Notes: a model not told the origin generated them from the sequence alone. A stretch of 6,488 nucleotides of DNA from Candidatus Sulfotelmatobacter sp. (GCA_030151135.1 JASLEQ010000171.1:1-6488); one strand, 5' to 3'. Numbered from the stretch's first letter, positions 1 through 5,899 are shown. Numbers and translations are program-made.

Positions 1-276
1 GTTCCCCAGAACGGGGATGCACAGATTGCGCGGGAGCCCAAGAAGCGTTTGAATCCTCTGAAGCGCAAACAGATGGAGGATCGCGTCACAGAATTAGAAC
101 AGCAAATCAGCCGGACTGAGGATGAGATTGCGCGGATCGAAACCGCGTTGCAGAGCTTTGTCAGCGTGGGAGAAAGCCAGCGGCAGTCGCAGGAATTGGA
201 CTCAAGAAAGGCCGCTCACGCTGCGCTTGTTGGCGAATGGGAAGAATTGGGGCAGGAACTCGAGAATGCCGAATAG
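1..276 (+). CDS. C-terminal end of an ABC-F family ATPase (partial, 5' end outside window)
   Basis: The frame is open from base 1 to the TAG at 274-276, so these 91 codons are the tail of a longer gene; the TTG at 49 is an internal codon, not a start. The visible protein is a highly charged helical segment. A basic stretch (KKRLNPLKRKQ) leads into heptad-like helices rich in Glu, Gln and Leu (ELEQQISRTEDEIARIE), followed by a short break and a second helix ending EEWEEL-like (GEWEELGQELENAE). This matches the C-terminal coiled-coil domain of ABC-F proteins (Uup/EttA type), soluble ATPases without membrane domains that act on ribosomes or nucleic acid. The two ATP-binding cassettes that would prove the call lie outside the window. 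Other coiled-coil proteins remain possible, but the KK-x-x-NPLKR lead-in and the paired-helix layout favour ABC-F. Confidence 0.72.
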   Translation, partial: VPQNGDAQIAREPKKRLNPLKRKQMEDRVTELEQQISRTEDEIARIETALQSFVSVGESQRQSQELDSRKAAHAALVGEWEELGQELENAE

Positions 277-304
277 CTTGTGGTCGTAGCGAGAAAATGC
301 ATAG

Positions 305-325
305 ATCCTTCGCTCCGCTCAGGAT
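305..325. repeat. Short hairpin, candidate dispersed repeat
   Basis: ATCCT (305-309) and AGGAT (321-325) form a 5-bp stem around the loop TCGCTCCGCTC. The stem continues into GACAA on the right. The motif, of the form CCTTCGCTCCGCTCAGGATGAC, is of a kind I remember as scattered through intergenic regions of Acidobacteriota and some other phyla. There is one copy here, so its repeat nature cannot be shown from this window. It sits 28 bases after the ABC-F stop and could also act as a weak 3' hairpin for that gene, but no T-run follows. Confidence 0.4.
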
Positions 326-515
326 GACAATTCATTTGAGCCCGTACGGTTATGAACTTTCCGCACCTGTACACCGCCTTCCGTAATCTCTCTACGTCGC
401 TTACGTCTGTGCGATAGTCGAATTGGCCAGGTGGTCACGCACCCTGCGGGCCTCCAATTCAAGACCAACCGCTGGAATGGTGTCAGGCACGAGCAGGCGC
501 CGGGCGGGAAACCCA

Positions 516-522
516 AGGAAGG
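516..522 (+). promoter_or_regulatory. Ribosome binding site of the bactofilin gene
   Basis: AGGAAGG lies four bases before the ATG at 527. It decides the start: the in-frame upstream start at 431 has no comparable site and would add 32 residues that do not look like bactofilin. Confidence 0.7.
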
Positions 523-526
523 TCGC

Positions 527-1012
527 ATGCTTCAGTCGTCGGATAACTCATTTCTGAAGTCGGGATCGCCCGCTTCGAACCCCAACACGTTCAACCCCGT
601 CAAGACCGTTACCGCCCCGATCGATCAGGCAACCATTGGCCGGACGCTGGTCATCAAGGGCGAGATCAGCGGATCAGAGGCCCTCTACATTGACGGGCGC
701 ATTGAAGGCAAGATCATCATGCCCGAGAGCCGCGTTACGATTGGCCGCAATGGCAAGGTGGATGCGAGCATCCAGGCCCGCGAAGTGGTGATCATGGGCA
801 AGGTCACCGGCAATATTGACTGCAGTGACCGCGTGGACGTTCGGGCGGAAGGCTCGGTAAGTGGCGACATTTCAACGGTTCGCATCAGTGTGGAAGATGG
901 CGCAGCGCTGAAGGGCGGCATCCAGGTCAAGAGCGAAGGCAAGCAAAAGCACCAGGACAATCAGCCGAAGCAGGAACAGGCGAAGGCGATGGCTGCCAGC
1001 GGCAACGCGTAA
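527..1012 (+). CDS. Bactofilin family cytoskeletal protein
   Basis: This 161-residue protein has the bactofilin (DUF583-type) layout. A polar, disordered N-terminus of about 35 residues (rich in Ser, Asn, Pro) is followed by a right-handed beta-helix core at about residues 36-133, then a charged, Gln/Lys-rich tail. The core shows the repeated short beta-strand pattern with regular Gly turns (IGRTLVIKGEISGSE, LYIDGRIEGKI, VTIGRNGKVDASIQ, VVIMGKVTGNI). Bactofilins polymerise without nucleotide into filaments, often membrane-associated, that help shape cells, place stalks or organise chromosome and envelope machinery. There is no signal peptide or membrane segment, so it is cytoplasmic. The gene stands alone: no M23 peptidase, a frequent bactofilin neighbour, is seen here. 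The ATG at 527 was chosen because of the ribosome site at 516-522, and the length fits small single-domain bactofilins. Confidence 0.92.
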   Translation: MLQSSDNSFLKSGSPASNPNTFNPVKTVTAPIDQATIGRTLVIKGEISGSEALYIDGRIEGKIIMPESRVTIGRNGKVDASIQAREVVIMGKVTGNIDCSDRVDVRAEGSVSGDISTVRISVEDGAALKGGIQVKSEGKQKHQDNQPKQEQAKAMAASGNA

Positions 1013-1033
1013 ACGATTTTTGTCGAGTAGAAC

Positions 1034-1066
1034 ACAAGGGGCACGCGGGCGCGTGCCCCTTGTTTT
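1034..1066 (+). terminator. Strong intrinsic terminator after bactofilin
   Basis: A perfect 13-bp stem, ACAAGGGGCACGC (1034-1046) with its complement at 1051-1063, closes on a four-base loop (GGGC). TTT follows, so the right arm runs out as TTGTTTT. It lies 22 bases after the bactofilin stop. The T-run is on the + side only, so it ends rightward transcription. The opposite strand lacks a T-run after the stem, so it is not obviously two-way. Confidence 0.9.
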
Positions 1067-1087
1067 ATGAAAGACTACCGTGAAAGA

Positions 1088-1105
1088 GCGGCCCTAAAGG
1101 GCCGC
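1088..1105 (-). terminator. Palindrome after msrB, possible weak terminator or repeat element
   Basis: GCGGCCC (1088-1094) and GGGCCGC (1099-1105) form a perfect 7-bp GC-rich stem with a TAAA loop. Read on the minus strand it comes 36 bases after the msrB stop and is followed by TCTTTC, a poor T-run. It could end msrB transcription weakly. Together with the palindrome at 1127-1138 it also looks like part of a dispersed intergenic element, so the terminator call is tentative. Confidence 0.45.
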
Positions 1106-1126
1106 GTTCAACAGGTTGTACTTTAT

Positions 1127-1138
1127 GGGCTTTAGCCC
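1127..1138. repeat. GGGCTTTAGCCC palindrome
   Basis: GGGC-TTTA-GCCC is a 4-bp stem with a four-base loop, immediately next to the msrB stop codon (1142-1144, minus strand). With the neighbouring GGCCCTAAAGGGCC palindrome it makes a two-hairpin unit over 1088-1138. Units built on CTAAAG/CTTTAG cores are, from memory, common between genes in Acidobacteriota. Only this pair is seen here. Confidence 0.4.
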
Positions 1139-1141
1139 GGC

Positions 1142-1558
1142 TCACTTCTTTTCTTGCGGCTTGAAATCCAGCGACGCCGAGTTCATGCAATAACGTAAGC
1201 CCGTCGGATTCGGGCCATCCTCGAAGACATGCCCCAGATGCGCGTCGCACTTTGCGCAGCGGACTTCGGTCCGCACCATACCGTAGGTGCTATCGCGATG
1301 TTCGACCACCCCGCCGTTCTCGACCGGCTCAAAGAAACTGGGCCAGCCCGTGCCGGAATCGAACTTCGTTTTTGAACTGAAGAGCGGCGCATTGCAGCAC
1401 ACGCAGTGATACATGCCCGTGTCGTGGTTGTTCCAGTATTTCCCGGTGAATGCACGCTCCGTACCGGATTCGCGTGCCACATGATACTGCTCGGGCGTCA
1501 ATTGCTTGCGCCATTCGGATTCGGATTTTACGACCTTTTCAGATGTTGTATTTTCCAT
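1142..1558 (-). CDS. msrB: Peptide-methionine (R)-S-oxide reductase MsrB
   Basis: This 138-residue enzyme reduces methionine-R-sulfoxide in oxidised proteins back to methionine, normally using thioredoxin. Family marks are clear: [14 protein letters not shown] near the N-terminus, the zinc-binding pairs C52/C55 (CVCC) and C101/C104 (CAKC), GTGWPSF at 69-75, HLGHVF at 107-112, and the catalytic C124 in [12 protein letters not shown]. The position just before GWPSF, Cys in MsrBs with a resolving cysteine, is Thr70 here, so the enzyme is probably regenerated without that residue. No signal peptide is seen, so it is cytoplasmic. The ATG at 1558 is preferred over the in-frame GTG at 1573 because GGGGA stands seven bases before it and the five extra residues (MWGIP) are that ribosome site translated. 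It lies 49 bases after the flavin reductase-like gene on the same strand. Confidence 0.96.
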   Translation of the reverse strand: MENTTSEKVVKSESEWRKQLTPEQYHVARESGTERAFTGKYWNNHDTGMYHCVCCNAPLFSSKTKFDSGTGWPSFFEPVENGGVVEHRDSTYGMVRTEVRCAKCDAHLGHVFEDGPNPTGLRYCMNSASLDFKPQEKK

Positions 1559-1595
1559 AGGAATTCCCCACACGTTAGATGTTCTCAGCGGTCAA

Positions 1596-1621
1596 AAGTG
1601 GCAGGAGTTACAACTCCACTT
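1596..1621 (-). terminator. Hairpin over the flavin reductase stop codon, possible terminator or attenuator
   Basis: AAGTGG (1596-1601) and CCACTT (1616-1621) pair, with an inner AGT/ACT stem and a four-base bulge (CAGG) on one side. Read on the minus strand the right arm runs into CCACTTTTG, giving a T-run of four. The TAA of the flavin reductase-like gene (1610-1608) falls in the loop region. It could reduce read-through from that gene into msrB, but the stem is interrupted and the call is weak. Confidence 0.3.
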
Positions 1622-2108
1622 CTAACCCAATTTTTCGATATTTTCCCCTGAAAAAGAGTAGCGGATCCCCTTCCCGCACCACAACGTCCTCCACTTCCGC
1701 GAGGAAGATTGAGTGGTCCCCGGCCTCCTGAACGGATTGAAGACGGCACTCCAGATACGCCAGCGCTCCGTGCAGCATGGGAGTTCCGTGGCTTGTTCGA
1801 TCAAAACGCGCTCCGGCTTCGGCTTCAGCGCGTTCGTGGGTACGCTCGGGGCGAGCGTAGTACTCGGAAATGGCCCGCTGATCCTCACAAAGAACATTGA
1901 TGCCGAAACGTTTCTTGGCGTGAAGGTGGGCGTGGGTTCGAGTGGTGTGATCAACGCAAACCAGCACCAGCATAGGGTCGAGCGACACGGAGGCGAATGC
2001 GTTCGCAGTCATGCCATGGACTTCGCCGTCGAGGTCAAGCGTGATAATGGTGACGCCAGTGGCGAAGGCGCCCATGGCTTGCCGGAATTCTGAAGCGCTC
2101 AGGGTCAT
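1608..2108 (-). CDS. Flavin reductase-like (FMN-binding split-barrel) protein
   Basis: This 166-residue protein fits the flavin reductase-like domain family (HpaC/short-chain flavin reductases), which bind FMN in a split beta-barrel and often use NAD(P)H to supply reduced flavin. The pattern runs throughout: FRQAMGAFATGVTIIT at 8-23, then GMTANAFASVSLDPMLVLVCV at about 32-52 (the flavin-binding GxTANSF-like stretch), KRFGINVL at about 66-73, a GDHSIFLAEVEDV stretch near residue 130, and PLLFFRGKYRKIG near the end, the usual closing motif. Length is typical. There is no signal peptide. The ATG at 2108 has no clear ribosome site. It starts back to back with cofG and is probably transcribed with msrB. 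A role as partner for a two-component monooxygenase is usual, but no such oxygenase lies in view; a link to F420 metabolism is only a possibility. Confidence 0.88.
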   Translation of the reverse strand: MTLSASEFRQAMGAFATGVTIITLDLDGEVHGMTANAFASVSLDPMLVLVCVDHTTRTHAHLHAKKRFGINVLCEDQRAISEYYARPERTHERAEAEAGARFDRTSHGTPMLHGALAYLECRLQSVQEAGDHSIFLAEVEDVVVREGDPLLFFRGKYRKIGLEVEL

Positions 2109-2145
2109 TCGTTCGGGAAATGCCGTTCCAAACGCCTACATTACC
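2109..2145. promoter_or_regulatory. Short divergent intergenic region between flavin reductase-like gene and cofG
   Basis: Only 37 bases lie between the two divergent starts, so promoters for one or both sides must overlap coding sequence. TACATT at 2137-2142 is a possible rightward -10, but no matching -35 is visible and it would put transcription start almost at the cofG ATG. No operator-like palindrome is seen. Confidence 0.3.
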
Positions 2146-3372
2146 ATGCCGCGCCGTTGTATCATTCGAGTCAACGTGGACGTTATAGGCAAGAAGGCGG
2201 CCGGCCGCGAAGAGGGTAGCAAGTTCCTGGAGGAACTCTGTCCGGAAAAGGCGAGTTCTCGGGAAGCGTCGCTGCACCTGATTGATTGCCCCGACAGTGA
2301 ACTGCCGTATTTGCTTGCGGCTGCGCGTGCCGCCAAAGAGCGATTCAAGCCGGGCGTGATCACCTATTCCCGCAAAGTTTTCATCCCCCTGACGAATTTG
2401 TGCCGGGATTATTGCGGATATTGCACATTCCGGCGAGATCCCGCCGATCCCGGCGCCCATACGATGTCTCCCGATGAAGTCCTTAAGGTTGCGCAAGCGG
2501 GGGAGAAGATGGGATGCACCGAGGCTCTTTTCAGCCTGGGCGATAAGCCCGAGTTGCTCTTCCCCGAGATGCGAGAAACTTTGCGCCATCTCGGATACAA
2601 ATCGACGCTCCACTATCTGGAAGCAATGTGTGAATTGGTGCTTCGCGAAACCGGCTTGTTGCCGCATCCGAATCCGGGGCTGCTGAGCGCGGAGTGGATC
2701 GAAAGGCTCGCCGCAGTTTCGCCGAGCATGGGATTGATGCTGGAGACCACCAACGCCAATCTTCTAGCGGCCGGGGCGGCGCACGACAATGCTCCGGACA
2801 AGCTTCCATCGAAACGATTGAAGACGATTGAAGAGGCTGGCAAACAGCGCGTTCCTTTTACGACGGGGCTTCTCATTGGTATCGGAGAATCATTGCGAGA
2901 TCGCGTGGACACTCTTCTCGCGATCCGCGATTCGCACCGGCGTTATGGGCATATTCAGGAAGTGATCGTGCAGAATTTCCGGGTGAAGCCGACGATTCCG
3001 ATGGCGCATTGGCCGGAGCCCTTGCAAGGCGAGATGCTTCGCACGATTGCTGTCGCGCGCTTGTTGTTGCCGGAGGTGAATATCCAGGCTCCTCCGAATC
3101 TTTCTGCGCCGTATTACGAAGAATTGGTTGAGGCCGGGATCAATGATTGGGGAGGCGTTTCGCCGCTGACTCCGGACTTTATCAATCCGGAAGCCCCGTG
3201 GCCGCACCTGGAGCAGCTTCGTCTGCGCACTGAATCAAAGGGATGCGACTTGCGACAGCGCCTGCCGGTATATCCCGAATTCGTTGGGGCGGCGGCTTCG
3301 AAGTCTGAACTGCTTTCTGAAAAGCTGCTGGGCGCGGCGGGGGGCGACGGGCTGGCACGGAGGGCGGCATGA
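2146..3372 (+). CDS. cofG: 7,8-didemethyl-8-hydroxy-5-deazariboflavin (FO) synthase subunit CofG
   Basis: CofG is a radical-SAM enzyme that works with CofH to build FO, the deazaflavin core of coenzyme F420; CofH joins a tyrosine-derived fragment to 5-amino-6-ribitylamino-uracil and CofG closes the ring. From the ATG at 2146 the protein is 408 residues. The 4Fe-4S site is C86, C90, C93 in LCRDYCGYCTF, preceded by ITYSRKVFIPLTN. Family stretches follow: EALFSLGDKPE, LPHPNPGLLS, MGLMLET, IQEVIVQNFRVKP, GINDWGGVSPLTPDFINPE and the closing DLRQRLPVYPEFV. The last 28 residues are an unusual Ala/Gly-rich tail. The frame opens at 2011, but those 45 codons are antisense to the flavin reductase-like gene and look non-native. 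GTG at 2176 is an alternative start; neither has a clear ribosome site. The stop overlaps the cofD start by four bases (ATGA). Confidence 0.95.
   Translation: MPRRCIIRVNVDVIGKKAAGREEGSKFLEELCPEKASSREASLHLIDCPDSELPYLLAAARAAKERFKPGVITYSRKVFIPLTNLCRDYCGYCTFRRDPADPGAHTMSPDEVLKVAQAGEKMGCTEALFSLGDKPELLFPEMRETLRHLGYKSTLHYLEAMCELVLRETGLLPHPNPGLLSAEWIERLAAVSPSMGLMLETTNANLLAAGAAHDNAPDKLPSKRLKTIEEAGKQRVPFTTGLLIGIGESLRDRVDTLLAIRDSHRRYGHIQEVIVQNFRVKPTIPMAHWPEPLQGEMLRTIAVARLLLPEVNIQAPPNLSAPYYEELVEAGINDWGGVSPLTPDFINPEAPWPHLEQLRLRTESKGCDLRQRLPVYPEFVGAAASKSELLSEKLLGAAGGDGLARRAA
3359..3364 (+). promoter_or_regulatory. Ribosome binding site of cofD inside cofG
   Basis: GGAGGG ends four bases before the cofD ATG (3369) and lies within the last cofG codons. 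It gives cofD its own strong initiation signal as well as coupling through the ATGA overlap. Confidence 0.7.
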
Positions 3373-4355
3373 TCTGCGTGCTGAGCGGCGGAACCGGTGG
3401 CGCCAAGTTCGTGGATGGGCTGCGCCAAGTGATGCCCGCCGAGGACATTACGCTGGTGGTGAATACGGGCGACGATTTGATGTGGTGGGGCCTTTACGTG
3501 TCTCCCGACATCGATTCGATCACTTATGTTCTGTCGGGAATGCTGAGCCGCGAGCGCGGCTGGGGCGTAAAGGGCGATACTTTTCTTTGCCTGCAGGCCA
3601 TGGGACAGCTGAGCGAACCCACCTGGTTTCATACTGGAGATCGCGATCTGGCGATGCATTTGCTGCGTTCCAGATTGATTGCCGAGGGCAAGACGCTATC
3701 AGAGACTACGGAAATCATCTCGCGAAAGTTGGCAGTCAAAGCGCGCATCATCCCGATGAGCAACTCACGAGTTGAAACTCGTGTCGACACCCCGATTGGG
3801 GAATTAAGTTTCGAAGAATACTTCGTGCAGCGCTGGTACCAGGACCCCGTGAAGGCGGTGAAGTTCGCCGGAGCTTCGGATGCGGAGCCGTCGCCTGGAG
3901 TGATCGACGCGATTGTGAGTGCAGATGCGGTGCTGGTGGCGCCGAGCAATCCAGTGACGAGCATCGGACCAATTCTGGCAGTACCCGGGATTCGCGATGC
4001 TTTGACCCGGGCGAAGGGGAAGATCGCGGCGATCAGCCCGATCGTGGGAAATGCACCAGTCGCGGGCCCAGCTGGAATTCTGATGCAGGCGCAGGGCCTA
4101 CCCTGCTCCGTGGCCGGTGTGGCCCAGGCATACGAAGACTTTCTCGACATCCTGGTTTGCGACACCCGCGATGCCAGTGCAGCCGATGCACTGCGCAAGA
4201 ACGGCCTGCGGGTTCATTGTACGCAGACGATCATGCGCAGCGCCGAAGACAAGGCTGCACTCGCGCGGGAAGTCTTATCATTCGTAGCGACCGACGGGCC
4301 GAGGGCAGAGGCAGCCGTAAATACTTCCTTCCGTCGCCTGGATCCACAACCGTGA
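3369..4355 (+). CDS. cofD: 2-phospho-L-lactate (or phosphoenolpyruvyl) transferase CofD
   Basis: This 328-residue enzyme moves the phospho-three-carbon group from its guanosine diphosphate carrier onto FO, giving F420-0 (from phospholactate) or dehydro-F420-0 (from phosphoenolpyruvate, as in mycobacterial FbiA). The nucleotide/FO-binding start LSGGTGGAKF is at residues 5-14, NTGDD at 32-36, HTGDRDLA at 88-95, PMSNSRVETRV at 129-139, APSNPVTSIGPILAVPG at 191-207 and ISPIVGNAPVAGPA at 222-235. Length and motif order are typical and the protein is cytoplasmic. Which acid it uses cannot be told from motifs alone. It starts in the ATGA overlap with cofG and its TGA is shared with the GTGA start of cofC, so these three are almost certainly co-translated. 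Confidence 0.96.
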   Translation: MICVLSGGTGGAKFVDGLRQVMPAEDITLVVNTGDDLMWWGLYVSPDIDSITYVLSGMLSRERGWGVKGDTFLCLQAMGQLSEPTWFHTGDRDLAMHLLRSRLIAEGKTLSETTEIISRKLAVKARIIPMSNSRVETRVDTPIGELSFEEYFVQRWYQDPVKAVKFAGASDAEPSPGVIDAIVSADAVLVAPSNPVTSIGPILAVPGIRDALTRAKGKIAAISPIVGNAPVAGPAGILMQAQGLPCSVAGVAQAYEDFLDILVCDTRDASAADALRKNGLRVHCTQTIMRSAEDKAALAREVLSFVATDGPRAEAAVNTSFRRLDPQP

Positions 4356-5014
4356 TCCTTGTTCCCATCAAAAATACTGCTTTCGCGAAGCAACGACTGG
4401 CTTCGATTCTCGACCAGCCGGCGAGGACGCAACTCGCCCAAGCCATGCTGACGGATGTTCTGAGCACACTGCATGAATGGAAGCATCGACCAAAGGTGGG
4501 AATCGTGACAGGGGATGCCTACGCTACGAAGCTGGCAGTGGAATACGAATTTGAGGTGATTATCGATCTTGATAATCCTGGAGAGACTGGGGCAATTGAG
4601 ATGGCGACCCGGTTATGCGTGGAACGGGGCGAGCCGAGCACGTTGGTGATTCCAGGAGACATCCCACTGATTGCGTCTTGGGAACTGGAAGAGATTGTCA
4701 AACACGCGCCGTTGCAAGGAAGTGTGCTGGTTCCGGCGGGAGATGGACGGGGCACGAATGCGGCTTATCGGCGTCCGGCCGATCTGTTTCCGCTGCAGTT
4801 TGGAAATGACAGTTTCAAGCCACATCATGCGGCTGCACAGGCAACCGGCAAGCCCTGCGTTGTGCTGAACCTGCCGGGGATTGCGGTAGACGTAGATAGT
4901 CCGGCTGACCTGAAACAGCTTCTTTCTTTGCCGGGAGATAGTCGTGCACAGCGTTTGGCTCGAAGCTGGAACTTACCCAAGCATTCACTGGATGCTGTGC
5001 CGAGCAAAACATAG
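4352..5014 (+). CDS. cofC: 2-phospho-L-lactate/phosphoenolpyruvate guanylyltransferase CofC
   Basis: CofC uses GTP to activate 2-phospholactate, phosphoenolpyruvate or, in some bacteria, 3-phosphoglycerate, making the donor for CofD. The 220-residue protein begins VILVPIKNTAFAKQRL, the family's ILVPxKxxxxAKxRL nucleotide-binding opening. It continues with LVIPGDIPLI at 98-107 (commonly PAD where this has PGD), then PAGDGRGTNAAYRRP at 128-142, FGNDSFKPHHAAA at 150-162 and the closing GIAVDVDSPADL at 176-187. The start is GTG at 4352, four bases inside cofD (GTGA); the earlier in-frame ATG at 4157 would translate cofD in a wrong frame and adds residues foreign to the family. No ribosome site is seen before 4352, so translation probably depends on cofD. 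A 33-residue tail follows the last motif. Acid specificity is undetermined. Confidence 0.93.
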   Translation: MILVPIKNTAFAKQRLASILDQPARTQLAQAMLTDVLSTLHEWKHRPKVGIVTGDAYATKLAVEYEFEVIIDLDNPGETGAIEMATRLCVERGEPSTLVIPGDIPLIASWELEEIVKHAPLQGSVLVPAGDGRGTNAAYRRPADLFPLQFGNDSFKPHHAAAQATGKPCVVLNLPGIAVDVDSPADLKQLLSLPGDSRAQRLARSWNLPKHSLDAVPSKT

Positions 5015-5037
5015 CCAAACGCCAGATTCCCTTCCAC

Positions 5038-5808
5038 ATGCCGCGCAGGAACACAGTTCGGGAGATAAAGCTCATTCCGATCGTTGTCGCGGAAGAGATC
5101 CGGCCCGGCGCTCTGATTGCGGAGGTGTTGCTTGCCGCAATGCGGCGGTTGCGCCAGCGATTCCAGAACGGCGACATTCTCGTGGTGAAGCACAAGATTG
5201 TTTCGAAAGCGGAAGGCCAACTCGTGAATCTGACAACTGTCGAGCCCTCGGAAGAATCGATTGCGTGGGCCAAACAGTACAAGCTTGATTCCCGAGTCAT
5301 CGAATTGGCACTGCGCGAGAGCCGCTCGGTGATTCGACGTAAAAACGGAGTGCTTATCACTGAGACGAGGCACGGCTTTTTGTGCGCGAATAGCGGGATT
5401 GACGTTTCGAACGTGGACGGCGGCGCGACTGCTCTCCTGCTGCCGGAAGATCCGGATAGATCGGCGGCAAACCTGCGCCTTGCCCTCAAGAAGGAGACCG
5501 GAGTTTCCGTTCCGGTTATCATCACCGACAGCTTCGGACGTCCCTGGCGCGAAGGACTGACAGAGTTAGCGATCGGCATCGCAGGAATGAAGCCGTTGCG
5601 AGACGATCGCGGCAAACGCGACTCGCATGAATACAAACTCAAGGCCAGCGTGGAGGCGGTGGCGGATGAACTAGCCTCTGCCGCGGGACTCGTCTGCGGG
5701 AAGTTGAATCGCGCCCCGGCATGTATCGTGCGCGGATTCGGGTATCAGGCGGGAGACGGCGCCATTCGAGAACTGTTGCGGCCTGCCGCAAACGACCTGT
5801 TCCGCTAG
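5038..5808 (+). CDS. cofE: Coenzyme F420-0:L-glutamate ligase CofE
   Basis: CofE adds L-glutamate residues to F420-0 through gamma linkages using GTP, giving the tail of F420. The 256-residue protein shows the family's signatures: NGDILVVKHKIVSKAEGQLVNL at about 44-65, HGFLCANSGIDVSNVD at 112-127, ITDSFGRPWREGLTELAIGIAGMKPLRDDRGKRD at about 162-195, and ADELASAAGLVCGK at 209-222, followed by a short VRGF end. It stops after the ligase domain, as in archaea; the C-terminal nitroreductase-like domain of actinobacterial FbiB is absent. After GKRD the usual D-x-x-G-R type stretch reads DSHEYKLKAS, a mild departure. The ATG at 5038 is the only plausible start: no ATG or GTG precedes it in frame before a stop at 4939, yet no ribosome site is evident. 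It follows cofC by 23 bases. Confidence 0.95.
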   Translation: MPRRNTVREIKLIPIVVAEEIRPGALIAEVLLAAMRRLRQRFQNGDILVVKHKIVSKAEGQLVNLTTVEPSEESIAWAKQYKLDSRVIELALRESRSVIRRKNGVLITETRHGFLCANSGIDVSNVDGGATALLLPEDPDRSAANLRLALKKETGVSVPVIITDSFGRPWREGLTELAIGIAGMKPLRDDRGKRDSHEYKLKASVEAVADELASAAGLVCGKLNRAPACIVRGFGYQAGDGAIRELLRPAANDLFR

Positions 5809-5818
5809 ACTTCCGCTA
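5800..5818. repeat. 8-bp direct repeat at the end of cofE
   Basis: TTCCGCTA occurs at 5800-5807, overlapping the cofE stop codon, and again at 5811-5818, in the first arm of the hairpin that follows. It may be a small duplication. No larger copy is seen. Confidence 0.5.
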
Positions 5819-5831
5819 CACTGTAGGGAAG
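5810..5831 (+). terminator. Hairpin directly after cofE, possible partial terminator
   Basis: CTTCC (5810-5814) pairs with GGAAG (5827-5831) and CTAC (5816-5819) with GTAG (5823-5826), around an ACT loop with one bulged G, giving nine base pairs. It begins one base after the cofE stop. The next bases, TTAGTTG, are only mildly T-rich, so it is more likely a 3' stabiliser or weak attenuator than a full terminator. Confidence 0.45.
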
Positions 5832-5835
5832 TTAG

Positions 5836-5883
5836 TTGCAACATCTTGCCAGGATCGGCACCCTAAGTTGGCAAGAAGTGCAA
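5836..5883 (+). promoter_or_regulatory. Two-part inverted repeat in the cofH leader
   Basis: TCTTGCCA (5844-5851) has its perfect complement TGGCAAGA at 5869-5876 across a 17-base spacer, and TTGCA (5836-5840) pairs with TGCAA (5879-5883) outside it. The whole structure ends ten bases before the cofH ribosome site. It may be an RNA stem that controls cofH or a binding site for a dimeric regulator. It does not match a riboswitch class I know. Confidence 0.5.
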
Positions 5884-5893
5884 TATCCGATCC

Positions 5894-5899
5894 GGAGGG
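5894..5899 (+). promoter_or_regulatory. Ribosome binding site of cofH
   Basis: GGAGGG stands four bases before the ATG at 5904. It fixes the cofH start and shows that cofH does not rely on coupling to cofE. Confidence 0.75.

Larger units (their letters stand above)
277..526. other. Intergenic spacer before bactofilin
   Basis: These 250 bases separate the ABC-F stop from the bactofilin start. Apart from the hairpin at 305-325 and the ribosome binding site at its right end, I see no gene, no convincing -35/-10 pair and no strong terminator. An open frame runs from a GTG/ATG-like start at 431 into bactofilin, but the added residues are low in family character and the good ribosome site favours the later start. 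Confidence 0.5.

Noticed and set aside
319..528. 69-residue minus-strand frame in the spacer before bactofilin
   Set aside because: No ribosome site or recognisable domain; it covers the bactofilin ribosome site and start.
2011..2145. Longer cofG start giving 453 residues
   Set aside because: The extra 45 codons lie mostly antisense to the flavin reductase-like gene, show no family similarity and have no ribosome site.
2035..2667. 210-residue open frame on the minus strand across cofG
   Set aside because: It overlaps two well-identified genes, has no recognisable domain and reads as an antisense frame of a GC-biased gene.
4157..4351. Longer cofC start giving 285 residues
   Set aside because: The extra part is cofD read in another frame; family similarity begins exactly at the GTG at 4352.
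4815..5642. 275-residue open frame on the minus strand across cofC and cofE
   Set aside because: Antisense to two clear genes, with Arg/Ser-rich composition typical of a shadow frame.
5836..5883. Riboswitch, for example FMN type, ahead of cofH
   Set aside because: The region is too short and lacks the multi-helix layout and conserved bases of the FMN riboswitch; only simple stems are visible.
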